Source of the DNA: an uncultured Pseudomonadales bacterium
Lineage (GTDB): Bacteria; Pseudomonadota; Gammaproteobacteria; Pseudomonadales; Azotimanducaceae
Reading direction: 5' to 3'
DNA length: 64,000 nucleotides
NCBI GenBank assembly: GCA_958296295.1
Contig: OY282460.1
Coordinates: forward strand, 682,001 to 746,000
Made by a program: the position numbers and the translations under genes. The stretch's first letter is position 1. The number at the start of each line of letters is the position of its first letter. Positions 54,845 through 63,310 of the stretch are shown piece after piece. The notes below the pieces were generated by a model. The model made no database searches and was not told the DNA's origin. It was given only the letters and a program-made list of their open reading frames with translations.

Positions 54845-55914
54845 GGTTCGTTCCAAGCGGCCGTGATGCGCCCGCCGCCCAAGCACTCTTCGCCATCGTA
54901 GAACGCCACATGCTGGCCGGGCGTCACCGCCCGTTGCGGCTCGTCGAAGGTTACGCGCAAGCCGTCTTGCTGGCGTGAGACGGTGCAGGGCTGATCAGGT
55001 TGCCGATACCGCGTCTTGGCCGCGCAACGTCCCTCGCGGGCCGGCGAAATCCAGTTCACGTCCGTGGCGAGGAGCGTGTTGGACAAAAGCCGCGCTTCGT
55101 CCTGCGTGACCACCAGCGTGTTCGTGCGGGTGTCTTTGGCGGCGACGTACCACGGCTTCTCGGCCCGGCCACGCCGGCCGCCGACGCCGATGCCCTGGCG
55201 CTGGCCCAAGGTGTAGAAGGCAAGGCCTTGATGCTGGCCGAGGGCCTCGCCAGCCGGGTCTGTGACGGGCCCCGGCTGGCGCGGCACGTAGCGTCCCAGA
55301 AAATCCGCGAAACGGCGCTCGCCGATGAAGCAGATGCCGGTGCTGTCCTTCTTGGCGTGGTTCTTGAACCCGGCCGCTTTGGCCCGGGCGCGCACGGCGG
55401 GTTTGGTCAGGTGCCCCACCGGGAACAGGCAGTTCTCCAAGCGCGCGCGCGGCACGGCCTGCAGGAAGTAGCTTTGGTCTTTGGCGACGTCCGCGCCCTT
55501 GCGGAGCCGGAAGGGTTCGCCCGGCGGCGAGCGGCGGGCGTAGTGGCCGGTGGCGATGGTGTCGAAGCCGAGGGTTTGGGCGTAGTCCGCGAACAACTTG
55601 AACTTGATGTGGCGGTTGCACAGCACGTCCGGATTCGGCGTGCGGCCGGCGCGGTAGTCGGCGAGGAAGGCTTCGAACACGTCGTCCCAGTATTCGGCGG
55701 CGAAGTTGGCGGTGTGCAAGGCGATGCCGAGCTCGTCGCACACCGCCGCGGCGTCCGCGTGATCGACCTCGGCGGTGCAGTATTCGGTGCCGTCGTCCTC
55801 GTCCCAGTTCTTCATGAAGAGACCGGCCACCTCGAAGCCGTCTTCCAAAAGCGCGAGGGCGCCAACCGCCGAATCCACACCGCCGGACATCCCCACCATC
55901 ACCGACACGGCCAT
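54841..55914 (-). CDS. mnmA: tRNA 2-thiouridylase MnmA
   Basis: Makes s2U34 in tRNA for Lys, Glu and Gln, using sulfur from IscS through relay proteins. It is 357 aa. The PP-loop is [19 protein letters not shown] near residue 9, [15 protein letters not shown] follows, the catalytic Cys pair is in [11 protein letters not shown] and [12 protein letters not shown], and DQSYFLQAV and the C-terminal [18 protein letters not shown] are typical. It is upstream of purB with a 4-nt overlap; in E. coli mnmA and purB are also neighbours. Confidence 0.96.
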   Translation of the reverse strand: MAVSVMVGMSGGVDSAVGALALLEDGFEVAGLFMKNWDEDDGTEYCTAEVDHADAAAVCDELGIALHTANFAAEYWDDVFEAFLADYRAGRTPNPDVLCNRHIKFKLFADYAQTLGFDTIATGHYARRSPPGEPFRLRKGADVAKDQSYFLQAVPRARLENCLFPVGHLTKPAVRARAKAAGFKNHAKKDSTGICFIGERRFADFLGRYVPRQPGPVTDPAGEALGQHQGLAFYTLGQRQGIGVGGRRGRAEKPWYVAAKDTRTNTLVVTQDEARLLSNTLLATDVNWISPAREGRCAAKTRYRQPDQPCTVSRQQDGLRVTFDEPQRAVTPGQHVAFYDGEECLGGGRITAAWNEP

Positions 55915-55921
55915 CGCCGAC

Positions 55922-56137
55922 TTAACCGCGCGCTAGGGCGCGTCCTTCCAAGCCTGCAAACTCGCCGCACCAAGCGGCAGGCGAAGTTTCTGGCCAACGC
56001 GTACCGTGTGTAGTGAGAACAGGCGGATACCGGTGGCAACGGCCATTTGCACGCTTGACGATGTCGATCCAATACCGGCATTTGCTGCATTGGCGGTCTT
56101 CGTGCGAGTTTGCCGGCGCGAGTTCCCCGTCATTCAT
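55922..56137 (-). CDS. Small Cys-rich, probable zinc-binding protein
   Basis: A 71 aa frame with well-spaced Cys: [18 protein letters not shown], then [22 protein letters not shown]. This CxxC...GxC...RYPP...WPET...WCGEF pattern recurs in many small uncharacterised bacterial proteins and suggests a metal-binding knuckle. ATG 56137 has GGGAG 10 nt upstream and TATAAT (56163-56168) before it. It ends 7 nt before the mnmA start, so it may lead the mnmA-purB transcript. Function unknown. Confidence 0.65.
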   Translation of the reverse strand: MNDGELAPANSHEDRQCSKCRYWIDIVKRANGRCHRYPPVLTTHGTRWPETSPAAWCGEFAGLEGRALARG

Positions 56138-56162
56138 GGCGGATTGCTCCCAAAGGCAAAAC

Positions 56163-56168
56163 ATTATA
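56163..56168 (-). promoter_or_regulatory. Candidate -10 element for the small Cys-rich gene, mnmA and purB
   Basis: A perfect TATAAT on the minus strand, 26 nt before the ATG at 56137 and ahead of a GGGAG ribosome site. The -35 region is C-rich and shows no good match, so the promoter is a candidate only. Confidence 0.4.
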
Positions 56169-56255
56169 GCGGGGGGTTGGTGTTGCACTGTGCCGCTGCG
56201 CCACGCCGCTTGGCCCTCGCCGGTGCGCTATTCGCACCGTGCTATTCTGCCGTCG

Positions 56256-56801
56256 ATGGCCGAGTTGACCCACCTGAACGAGCGTGGCGAGGCGTCCATG
56301 GTGGATGTGTCGGGCAAGGTGCCGAGCGAACGCCATGCGCGGGCGCGGGCGGTTGTGCGGATGGCGCCGGCCACATTGCGGGCCATTGTTGAGGACGGCA
56401 CGGTGGCCAAGGGCGATGTGCTGGCCGTGGCCCGCATCGCCGGCATCCAAGCCGCCAAGCGCACGAGTGATCTCATTCCCCTTTGCCATCCGCTGCCGCT
56501 CGCCCAAGTGACCGTGGACTTCCAAGCCGACGCGGATGCGCTCGCCATCCACACCCACTGCAAGGTGACCGGCCGCACCGGCGTGGAAATGGAAGCGTTG
56601 ACCGCGGCCAGCGTGGCCGCGCTCACCGTGTACGACATGTGCAAGGCGCTGGACCGCGGCATGACCATCGAGAACGTGGCGCTACTGCACAAGTCCGGCG
56701 GGCGATCCGGGGTTTGGCGCCGCCCGGACGCCGCCGAGGAACGAGCGCGGCCGGCCGCTGCGGCGGCGGGCAACCACGACGCGCCCACGCCGGCGCCGTA
56801 A
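56256..56801 (+). CDS. moaC: Cyclic pyranopterin monophosphate synthase MoaC
   Basis: Second enzyme of molybdenum cofactor synthesis, making cPMP with MoaA. It is 181 aa. The start [55 protein letters not shown] and [11 protein letters not shown] are canonical MoaC. A Pro/Ala-rich C-terminal tail (about 20 aa) is extra. ATG 56256 was chosen; TATTCT lies about 8 nt upstream, so the leader would be very short if that is the -10. moaD and moaE follow, but no moaA or moaB is seen here. Confidence 0.95.
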   Translation: MAELTHLNERGEASMVDVSGKVPSERHARARAVVRMAPATLRAIVEDGTVAKGDVLAVARIAGIQAAKRTSDLIPLCHPLPLAQVTVDFQADADALAIHTHCKVTGRTGVEMEALTAASVAALTVYDMCKALDRGMTIENVALLHKSGGRSGVWRRPDAAEERARPAAAAAGNHDAPTPAP

Positions 56802-56860
56802 ACGCCGTGGACGGCATCAGGGCCGCCGGCGCGAACGCGGCAACCGCGAGCGCCTGCGCT

Positions 56861-57112
56861 GTGAAAGTGACGGTGCGCTTCTTCGCCTCCCTGCGCGAGG
56901 AAACAGGACGGGAATCGTTGGACTTGGAGCTGGAAGACGCCACCATCGAAGGCGTTCGTGCCAGCTTGGCGGCGGTGTTCGGCAAGGACGAGCACGCGGC
57001 GTTGAACGCCCCCGGCGTGCGGGTGGCGGTGAATCAGGCGTTGGCGCAGGGCGCGGTGGTTCTGCAACCCGGCGACGAAGTGGCGTTTCTGCCGCCGGTG
57101 ACCGGGGGTTGA
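56861..57112 (+). CDS. moaD: Molybdopterin synthase sulfur carrier MoaD
   Basis: Ubiquitin-like small subunit that carries thiocarboxylate sulfur to cPMP. It is 83 aa from GTG 56861 (E. coli is 81). Recognised by KVTVRFFASLREETGRE, the central VRVAVNQAL and the C-terminal DEVAFLPPVTGG with the activated Gly-Gly end. A GTG at 56807 would add 18 residues. It lies between moaC and moaE, and its stop TGA overlaps a TTG that could open moaE. Confidence 0.92.
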   Translation: MKVTVRFFASLREETGRESLDLELEDATIEGVRASLAAVFGKDEHAALNAPGVRVAVNQALAQGAVVLQPGDEVAFLPPVTGG

Positions 57113-57117
57113 AGACG

Positions 57118-57600
57118 ATGCGGGTTGCCGTTCGCATCCAAACCGAAGACTTCGACATGGCGGGCGAATGGGGCGCCTGCCGCGACCGCTGCGCCGGCGG
57201 TGCCGGCGCGCTGGTGGCGTTTGGCGGTTTGGTGCGGGATCTCGCCCCCGCCGCCGCCGCAGGCGCGGGCGCCGAGGTGCGCGGCTTGCGCATCGAGCAC
57301 TACCCGGGCATGACCGAGGCGAGCATCGAACGGATCGTTGAAGAAGCGGGCGCGCGGTGGGCGCTGCTCGACGTCACCGTCATCCATCGCGTTGGCGAAC
57401 TTGCGCCGGCGGATCAGATCGTGCTCGTGCTGGTGGCGTCCGCCCATCGCCCGGACGCCTTCGCGGCCTGCGAGTTTCTGATGGACTATCTGAAAACGGA
57501 CGCCGTGCTGTGGAAGAAGGAGCTGCGCGCCGGTGGCGACGCCTGGCTCTTGGCGACGCGAAGCGACCATGATCGTCGATCGGCGTGGCGACACGGCTGA
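57118..57600 (+). CDS. moaE: Molybdopterin synthase catalytic subunit MoaE
   Basis: Large subunit that inserts the dithiolene sulfurs. It is 160 aa. ALVAFGGLVRD, LRIEHYPGMTEASIERI, VTVIHRVGELAPADQIVLV, ASAHRPDAFAACEFLMDYLK and the catalytic Lys in KTDAVLWKKEL are canonical. The start is ATG 57118; TTG 57109 is an alternative that would overlap moaD. Its end overlaps the AlbA-type gene by 32 nt in another frame. Confidence 0.94.
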   Translation: MRVAVRIQTEDFDMAGEWGACRDRCAGGAGALVAFGGLVRDLAPAAAAGAGAEVRGLRIEHYPGMTEASIERIVEEAGARWALLDVTVIHRVGELAPADQIVLVLVASAHRPDAFAACEFLMDYLKTDAVLWKKELRAGGDAWLLATRSDHDRRSAWRHG

Positions 57601-58990
57601 ACGTTCGTCGCCGGGGGCGGATTACACCGCGACGGAACTCGCGGCCCTCGCCGCCGATGCGGATTCCGATCGCGTTGAGCGCAACGCCAGCTTTGACGGC
57701 GAAACCGTCCGCCAAGCCATCTGCGCGTTCGCCAACGACTTGCCGAGCCATCAGCGACCCGGCGTGGTTTTCGTCGGCGTGGACGACGACGGCGCCCCCA
57801 CGGGGTTGGAAATAAACGACGCCCTATTGCTCCGGCTCGCGGACTGCAAAACCGACGGCAATATCCTGCCCCTGCCCACCATGACCGTGGCCAAGCACAC
57901 TTTGCGTGGGCAAGAGGTGGCCGTCATCACCGTCGCGCCGGCCGAATCGCCGCCCGTGCGGTGCCGCGGGCGCATTTGGATCCGCGTTGGCCCGCGCCGC
58001 GCCATCGCCAGCGCCCAAGACGAACGCATCCTCAACGAAAAACGCCGGCACCGGGACGTGCCCTTCGATGCCCACCCGATCCGCGCCGCAACCGTTGATG
58101 ATCTCGATACCAGACGTTTCGAGTTCCTCTACCTGCCGGAGGCGTTCAGTCCCGATGTGCTGGCGAAAAACGACCGCACGCTGGAGGAGCGGCTGGCCGC
58201 CACCAAGATGATCGCGAGCGCGGACGATCCCACGCCCACCGTTCTCGGCCTTCTCGTGCTTGCCCGCAAACCCACGGATTTTCTGCCCGGCGCCTATGTG
58301 CAATTCCTGCGTGTCGCCGGGGAAGAACGCGGGGATCCCATCGTCGACAGCGAGCGCATCGAGGGCCCCCTCGACCAACTCATGGCGGACTTGGACGCCA
58401 TCTTGCGGGCCCACGTTCGCACTTCCGTCCATGTGGGCGCGGCACGAACGGAAGAGCGCCGGGCCACCTATCCGCTGGCGGCCTTGCGGGAACTGGCACG
58501 CAACGCCGTGGCGCATCGCAGCTACGAAAGCGGCAACAGCCCGATCCAGGTGTACTGGTTCGACGAACACGTGGAGATCATCAACCCCGGCGGTTGCTAC
58601 GGCGACATCACGCCGGAAAACTTCGGCGAGCCAGGCCTCGTCGCCTACCGCAATCCGAACTTGGCGGATGCGATGCGCGTGCTCGGTTTGGTGCAACGCT
58701 ATGGCGTAGGGATACCGTTGGCGCGGCGGCAACTGCGGGCCAACAACCAGCCGCCGCCGCAATACCGGGTGGACGAGCGTTGGGTGCGCTGCGCGGTTCG
58801 CGCCCGGGCGGATTGGCCGGGCAACGTTGCCGGTGGCGGGTGGCGGATGGGTAGCGGGGCGTGCGACGTTTTAGTGCGCGAGCCGTCAGGCAGCCATTGC
58901 CGACAGCGCCAGTGGCAAAGCCGAGCGTTTCCAAATGTTCTTTTCAAAGACAGCATGCCGGTGCGGCCGAAGCCAGCACCAATGATCTAA
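57569..58990 (+). CDS. AlbA_2/Schlafen-domain protein with C-terminal HATPase-like domain
   Basis: Predicted nucleic-acid-linked regulator of unknown target, 473 aa. The N-terminal AlbA_2 (Schlafen) domain shows DRVERNASFDGETVRQAI near residue 32, PGVVFVGVDDDGAPTGLE and ITVAPAESPPVRCRGRIWIR. The C-terminal half has an HATPase_c_4-like block: LRELARNAVAHRSYESGN, VEIINPGGCYGDI and YRNPNLADAMRVLGLVQRYG. The last 55 or so residues are low-complexity and unlike the family, suggesting that the original stop is lost and the frame now runs into the hicA remnant. It overlaps moaE by 32 nt. Confidence 0.75.
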   Translation: MIVDRRGDTAERSSPGADYTATELAALAADADSDRVERNASFDGETVRQAICAFANDLPSHQRPGVVFVGVDDDGAPTGLEINDALLLRLADCKTDGNILPLPTMTVAKHTLRGQEVAVITVAPAESPPVRCRGRIWIRVGPRRAIASAQDERILNEKRRHRDVPFDAHPIRAATVDDLDTRRFEFLYLPEAFSPDVLAKNDRTLEERLAATKMIASADDPTPTVLGLLVLARKPTDFLPGAYVQFLRVAGEERGDPIVDSERIEGPLDQLMADLDAILRAHVRTSVHVGAARTEERRATYPLAALRELARNAVAHRSYESGNSPIQVYWFDEHVEIINPGGCYGDITPENFGEPGLVAYRNPNLADAMRVLGLVQRYGVGIPLARRQLRANNQPPPQYRVDERWVRCAVRARADWPGNVAGGGWRMGSGACDVLVREPSGSHCRQRQWQSRAFPNVLFKDSMPVRPKPAPMI

Positions 58991-59086
58991 AAGGGCGAGG
59001 TGCTATCTCCTGTTGGTGTGTTGCGTGATCCCTCCCGCTTGAGAAAACACCCGTGACGCCGAAGATGACGCAAAGATTTCCCCTCT
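58987..59086 (-). pseudogene. Decayed HicA toxin remnant
   Basis: Just after hicB, the same strand encodes SLRHLRRHGCFLKREGSRN and then TPTGDSTSPF before a TAG. The first block matches the start of HicA mRNA interferases, which usually continue with a His directly after GS/GSR. Here the His segment and the rest of the fold are missing and there is no start codon, so the toxin is inactive. It overlaps the last codon of the AlbA-type gene. Confidence 0.6.
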
Positions 59087-59302
59087 TCACCCGACAGCTA
59101 CCGTACCTCGCTCGGCATCGTCAGGAAGGCCACGGAGCGCATCTTCCCGGCGGTCTCGAAAGATCAGATTGATCGCATCCGCCAAGCTCCTACGGGCATC
59201 CTCTTTCGAACGACCTTGGCCGTTTGCTCCAGGGACTTCCGGACAGTACGCAACGTACCAGTCGCCATCCCGCTCCAATATCGCTGTGAAAACATTCCTC
59301 AT
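59087..59302 (-). CDS. hicB: HicB-family antitoxin
   Basis: Small antitoxin of a HicAB type II toxin-antitoxin pair, 71 aa from ATG 59302. The partial RNase H-like fold is seen as FTAILERDGDWYVAYCPEVP, GANGQGRSKEDARRSLADAI and FRDRREDALRGLPDDAE. It probably lacks an active toxin, since the adjacent hicA is decayed. An upstream in-frame extension to 59386 is less typical. Confidence 0.85.
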   Translation of the reverse strand: MRNVFTAILERDGDWYVAYCPEVPGANGQGRSKEDARRSLADAINLIFRDRREDALRGLPDDAERGTVAVG

Positions 59303-59677
59303 CGTTGGCCTCTCTCCGTGGTTGCTGGTGGCCGGGACAGTTACGTCGCCACCATATGTGATCCGCCGGGCCAGTGTGCGACGCAACGGTCCTACCGCCT
59401 GTGCGACAGTGTACTTCCGGCAATGTGGGCGCCCTGTGCTGTACCGCTAGCTACGTTCGTACAGATATTGGCGATCGGTCCACACCGGGCGGGTAAGGTC
59501 AGGCTTGACTCCATGCTACGTTCGCCGGCGCGGTGACGCCTTGACGGAGGAGGACAACCACATGCCAGCGCCCCGGCCACGGCGGTCTATGGGGCCGCTT
59601 CTTTCGACATCGTCGCGAACGCCGCCGCGCAGGACGCGCAGGCCGCGCTGGACGCGCTGTATCCCTGCTCGGACGGT

Positions 59678-60436
59678 ATGCCGATGGCCGACAACATGTG
59701 GCAGTCGCGGGCCATGATGAACGCCGCCAGCGATCTCGAGATGACGCGCCGGGAACCGCTCGTGGCGTTGGACGTTCTGATGTATCCGCAAGAGGAGAAT
59801 CCGCGGAACCGCATCGCGCCGGACGTGCTGGTGGCGTTCGGCGTGGGGACGGACAGCCGCTTGGCCTATCCGACATGGATGGAGGGCAAGCCGCCGGACT
59901 GGGTGCTGGAGGTGGCATCGCCGGCCACGCCGCCGAGCGACCTGCGCCACAAGCGGCGCACCTACGCGGAGATGGGGGTGCCCGAGTGCTGGTTGTTCGA
60001 CCCGATGGGAGGCCTGTTCCCGCCGGGTCAGCCGCGGCTGCAGGGGCTGAAGCTGGTCGCGGGGGAGTACATTGCGCTGGAAGAGCGGTTCTTGGAGCGC
60101 GGGCCGCGGGTGGTGCGCAGCGCCGTGCTGGATTTGGACTTGCGCGCGGAAGGCGCGCTGATCCGCTTTCGCGACCCGGCGACCGGGAAGGACGTGCCGC
60201 GCCGTCTAGGGGTCGAGGCGGTCCTCCGGCGGCTGGAGGCGGAGCGGAAAGCGGCGGAGCGCGGCATTGCCGAGGCGCGGGTCAAGCGGAAGGCGGCGGA
60301 ACGCAGGTTCGCCGAGGCGCGTGCCCGGCGGGAAGCGGCCGAACGCGGTGCTGCCGAGGCGCGCGGCGTGGAGTTGGAGGCCGCCTTCCAGCGCGCCCTT
60401 CAGTCGCGCACTCCATCGAGCGAGGACCCGCCTTGA
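59678..60436 (+). CDS. Uma2-family (DUF820) nuclease-like protein, 5' end frameshifted
   Basis: PD-(D/E)XK-fold Uma2 protein, 252 aa from ATG 59678. The core has NRIAPDVLVAFGVGTDSR, WMEGKPPDWVLEVASP and DLRHKRRTYAEMGVPECW, followed by a long Ala/Glu/Arg coiled coil (about residues 185-230). In the other frame, ATG 59562 with GGAGGAGG 8 nt upstream begins MPAP and would join this frame if one C were removed from CCCC at 59571-59574; the intervening LDALYPCSDGMPMADN is typical of the family N-terminus. So the native start appears to be lost by a +1 insertion, and the present product may be truncated. Confidence 0.75.
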   Translation: MPMADNMWQSRAMMNAASDLEMTRREPLVALDVLMYPQEENPRNRIAPDVLVAFGVGTDSRLAYPTWMEGKPPDWVLEVASPATPPSDLRHKRRTYAEMGVPECWLFDPMGGLFPPGQPRLQGLKLVAGEYIALEERFLERGPRVVRSAVLDLDLRAEGALIRFRDPATGKDVPRRLGVEAVLRRLEAERKAAERGIAEARVKRKAAERRFAEARARREAAERGAAEARGVELEAAFQRALQSRTPSSEDPP

Positions 60437-60487
60437 GGTTGCTCCCGCGGCTCTCGCTTCAGCGTTGGAGCGCCATGCTCCACGATG
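60433..60487 (+). repeat. Inverted-repeat arm after the first Uma2 gene
   Basis: The stop-codon region and about 50 bp after it (TTGAGG..CTCCCGCGGCTC..TTCAG..GGAGCGCCA..CTCCA) match, with small gaps, the reverse complement of 63257-63310 after the second Uma2 gene. Weaker similarity continues for perhaps 80 bp (TGGGGAGT, GCGAT-GCTA). This indicates a duplicated Uma2 cassette including its 3' flank. Confidence 0.6.
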
Positions 60488-60670
60488 CGCCTGCCAGCGG
60501 GATGAACGACGCGGCGATGCCAAGAGCGCGACGCCAACGGCGGCGAGCGCAATGGCTGGGGAGTGGCCGGGCGATGGCTAGCAAGTGTCCGGGATCGCTC
60601 AGGCAGCAACGTCGCGCACGCCCGGAGGGTTCCCGCGTGTGCGCCGGCAGCGCGTGCAAGAGGCCGTTGA

Positions 60671-61807
60671 CTAGAGGCACTTGTAGAACGCCCGCCCAAG
60701 CCCGCCGCCCCGCCGGTCTCCCACGATGGCGGCTTGCATCTGGTTCATCACATACGAGAAGCACACGCGGGCGCTTTGGTCCACCACGATGGTGGAGCCG
60801 CCGGCGCCGCCCCAGAACATGGCGTCCTCGTTTGGCGACATGGGCATCATCGCGTTGGGGAAGGCGTAACCCAAGCCGAAGCGAATGGGCATGCCGAGCA
60901 CGGCGTCCGGGCCGTTGGTTTGCTCTTCGCGCATTGCCCGCGCGCCTTCGGCGGTCAACAGCTCCACGCCGAACGCCTTGCCGTCGTTGGCGAGCGGTGT
61001 TTGCGCGCGCACCACGGCGCGGGCGTTGCCGTGGCCGCCGGCGGCGGGAATCTCGGCGCGCCGCCACGCTGCTGTGTTCACCGCGTCGGTGCCCGCTTGG
61101 GCGCTGGCGAACACGCGCGCCGGGATGGAATCGGGGTCGGCTTGCGCGAATGGCGCGTTCGTTTGCGGTTCGGGTGGCAGCATCTCGGCCACGCGGGGGA
61201 ACACGTCCTCCGCCATGCCGATGTGGAAATCCGCGCCGAGCGGTTCGGCCACCTTTTCCCGGAAGAACGCGCCGATGCTGCGCCCGTCGATGCGCCGCAC
61301 CAGTTCGCCGATGAGATAGCCCTGCGTCAGGGCGTGGTAGCCGCTGCGGCTGCCGGGCGTCCACCACGGCGCTTGGGCGGCCAAGTTGCGCACGCAGGCT
61401 TCCCAATCGTAGAGCGCCGTGGCGCTCGGCAGTTTCGGATCAAAGCCGGGCACGCCGGCCGAGTGGCTGAAGAAGTGGCGCACCTCGGTATCCTGCTTGC
61501 CGTTTTCCGCGTACTCCGGCCAGTAGCGCGAGACCTTCGCGTGGAAATCCAGAAGGCCGCGGTCCGCCAGCAGGAAGGCGCACAAGAACGTCATCGTCTT
61601 GGTGGTGGAATAGACGTTGACGATGGTGTCTTCGCGCCAAGGGATGGTGCGGGCGCCGTCCGCGTGACCGGCCCAGAGATCGACGACGAACTCGCCTTCC
61701 ACCGTGGCGGCGAAACTCGCGCCGACATCGCCTTGCTCCGCGAAGTTGCGTGCGAAGACGTCGCGCACCGCGGCGAAGCGCGGATCGCAAAATCCGTGTG
61801 TGTCCAT
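60671..61807 (-). CDS. Serine hydrolase of the beta-lactamase/DD-peptidase fold (EstB-like)
   Basis: Class C beta-lactamase-fold serine hydrolase, 378 aa, probably an esterase or other hydrolase rather than a resistance enzyme. The nucleophile motif SxxK is seen as YSTTKTMTFLCAFLL near residue 78; Tyr of the YxN equivalent is in RSGYHALTQGYL near 172; a Gly-rich GGAGGSTIVVD near 334 corresponds to the KTG region. No signal peptide is evident. ATG 61807 fits the family start. It is divergent from the next hydrolase with 111 bp between starts. Confidence 0.88.
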   Translation of the reverse strand: MDTHGFCDPRFAAVRDVFARNFAEQGDVGASFAATVEGEFVVDLWAGHADGARTIPWREDTIVNVYSTTKTMTFLCAFLLADRGLLDFHAKVSRYWPEYAENGKQDTEVRHFFSHSAGVPGFDPKLPSATALYDWEACVRNLAAQAPWWTPGSRSGYHALTQGYLIGELVRRIDGRSIGAFFREKVAEPLGADFHIGMAEDVFPRVAEMLPPEPQTNAPFAQADPDSIPARVFASAQAGTDAVNTAAWRRAEIPAAGGHGNARAVVRAQTPLANDGKAFGVELLTAEGARAMREEQTNGPDAVLGMPIRFGLGYAFPNAMMPMSPNEDAMFWGGAGGSTIVVDQSARVCFSYVMNQMQAAIVGDRRGGGLGRAFYKCL

Positions 61808-61918
61808 TTGCTGCGTGAATCCCCCCGAAGCGGCACCCCAAATGCCGTGCCGCGAATGCGGCGCGGAAGCGGCGGTTTGAATGCGCCATACTATCGCCTC
61901 CATCCAATGGAGACGGTA

Positions 61919-63169
61919 ATGTCTCAGACTCCGCTGCCCGAGGGCGACGCCCGCGCCCTCGGTTTCGATCCCGATCGGCTCGCCCGCATCGCGCCGGCCA
62001 TGGAGGCCTTCGTGGCAAACGGGCGCGTGCCAAACTTGGTCACGCTGGTCGCCCGGCGCGGCCAAATCGTCCACCAGCACGCCTGCGGCGTCTTGGATCT
62101 GGACGAAGACGCGCCGGCCGGCATGGACACGTTGTTCCGCATGTGGTCGAACACCAAGCCCGTGGCCGGCGTGGCAACGCTCATCCTCTACGAGCGCGGC
62201 GCGCTTACGCCGGACGACCCGGTGGCGAAGTTCCTGCCGGAATACGCGGACATGCGCGTACACAACCCAATGGAGATGGCACCTGTGGCGGCGAAGCGCC
62301 CCATCACCATCCGCGACTGCTTGACCAACACCACGGGCCTGGCAGATCCGGGCAACGCGCCGATGTCCTATCGCCAGCAATACCGCGAGACCCTTGAGAC
62401 ACTCGGCTGGTTGCGCCCCAAAGAAGAATGGGAAGAGGCGCGGCCGCACAACCGCGAGCGCGTGCGGGCGCTTGCCCAACTGCCGCTCGCCGCGCAGCCG
62501 GGCGAACATTTCGGCTACCACGTAGGCTACCCGGTACTCTCCGCGGTGCTCGAAGAGGCGAGTGGCCAGCGCTTGGACGCCTTCTTCCACGACAACATCT
62601 TCGCGCCGCTCGGCATGAAGGACACCGGCTTCTACCTACAAGAAGGCCAACTGCCCCGCTTCGGCGCCAGCTACCTGCCGCGCGAAGTGGATGGCGAGAT
62701 GCGCCTGGTGGCCATGGACAAGGCCGCGACCAGCGAGAAGACCGTTGGCCCGCAGCGCGTGTTCTCGGCCGGTGGCGATGCCGGTGGCCTGCTTTGCACC
62801 GCCGGCGACTACGCCCGCTTCGGCCAGATGCTGCTGAACGGCGGCGAGTTGGATGGCGCGCGCATAATCGGGCGCAAGACCGTGGAGATGATGATCGGCA
62901 ACCACACCGGCGACATGGCGATGCCGAAGCTCGGCCGCGGCTTCCACTGGGGCTTGGGCGTCGCCACCTACCACGGTCGCGGGCAGCCGCCGCTCATCCG
63001 AAGCGTTGGCACCTACGGTTGGAGCGGTGCCGCCGGCACCACCTACTTCGCGGATCCGGCGGAGGAGCTCTTGGGTGTGTGCTTGACGCAGGTGATGGGT
63101 GCCGGACTCATCCCGAACAACACCTACCAAGCGGATTTCGAACGGCTCGTCTACCAAGCGCTGGTGTGA
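61919..63169 (+). CDS. Serine hydrolase of the beta-lactamase/DD-peptidase fold (second copy)
   Basis: Class C beta-lactamase-fold hydrolase, 416 aa, different in detail from its divergent neighbour. The SxxK motif is MWSNTKPVAGVATL near residue 82; the Tyr region is GYHVGYPVLSAVLEEASG near 202; a C-terminal SGAAGTTYFADP near 365 fits the third active-site strand. Core block ITIRDCLTNTTGLADPG is typical. Substrate unknown. ATG 61919 has GGAG 6 nt upstream; ATG 61907 is a possible alternative. Confidence 0.88.
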   Translation: MSQTPLPEGDARALGFDPDRLARIAPAMEAFVANGRVPNLVTLVARRGQIVHQHACGVLDLDEDAPAGMDTLFRMWSNTKPVAGVATLILYERGALTPDDPVAKFLPEYADMRVHNPMEMAPVAAKRPITIRDCLTNTTGLADPGNAPMSYRQQYRETLETLGWLRPKEEWEEARPHNRERVRALAQLPLAAQPGEHFGYHVGYPVLSAVLEEASGQRLDAFFHDNIFAPLGMKDTGFYLQEGQLPRFGASYLPREVDGEMRLVAMDKAATSEKTVGPQRVFSAGGDAGGLLCTAGDYARFGQMLLNGGELDGARIIGRKTVEMMIGNHTGDMAMPKLGRGFHWGLGVATYHGRGQPPLIRSVGTYGWSGAAGTTYFADPAEELLGVCLTQVMGAGLIPNNTYQADFERLVYQALV

Positions 63170-63256
63170 GGGTGTGCGACATTTCCGTCGAGTAGCAATC
63201 GCACGGCACTCTCCAGACTCCCCACCGTGAGCGCAGCGGTTTTGGTGCGGCGCGTT

Positions 63257-63310
63257 CATCATGGAGCGTGGCGCTTCCACGCCCTGAACCGAGCCGCGGG
63301 AGAACCTCAG
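63257..63310 (-). repeat. Inverted-repeat arm after the second Uma2 gene
   Basis: Reverse-complement partner of 60433-60487; both arms abut the 3' ends of Uma2 genes that face each other across the two serine hydrolases. Mismatches and small gaps show that the copies are not recent. Confidence 0.6.

Noticed and set aside
60671..63169. The two beta-lactamase-fold hydrolases as antibiotic-resistance genes
   Set aside because: No evident signal peptide, and motifs fit the broad esterase/DD-peptidase-like family rather than known beta-lactamases.
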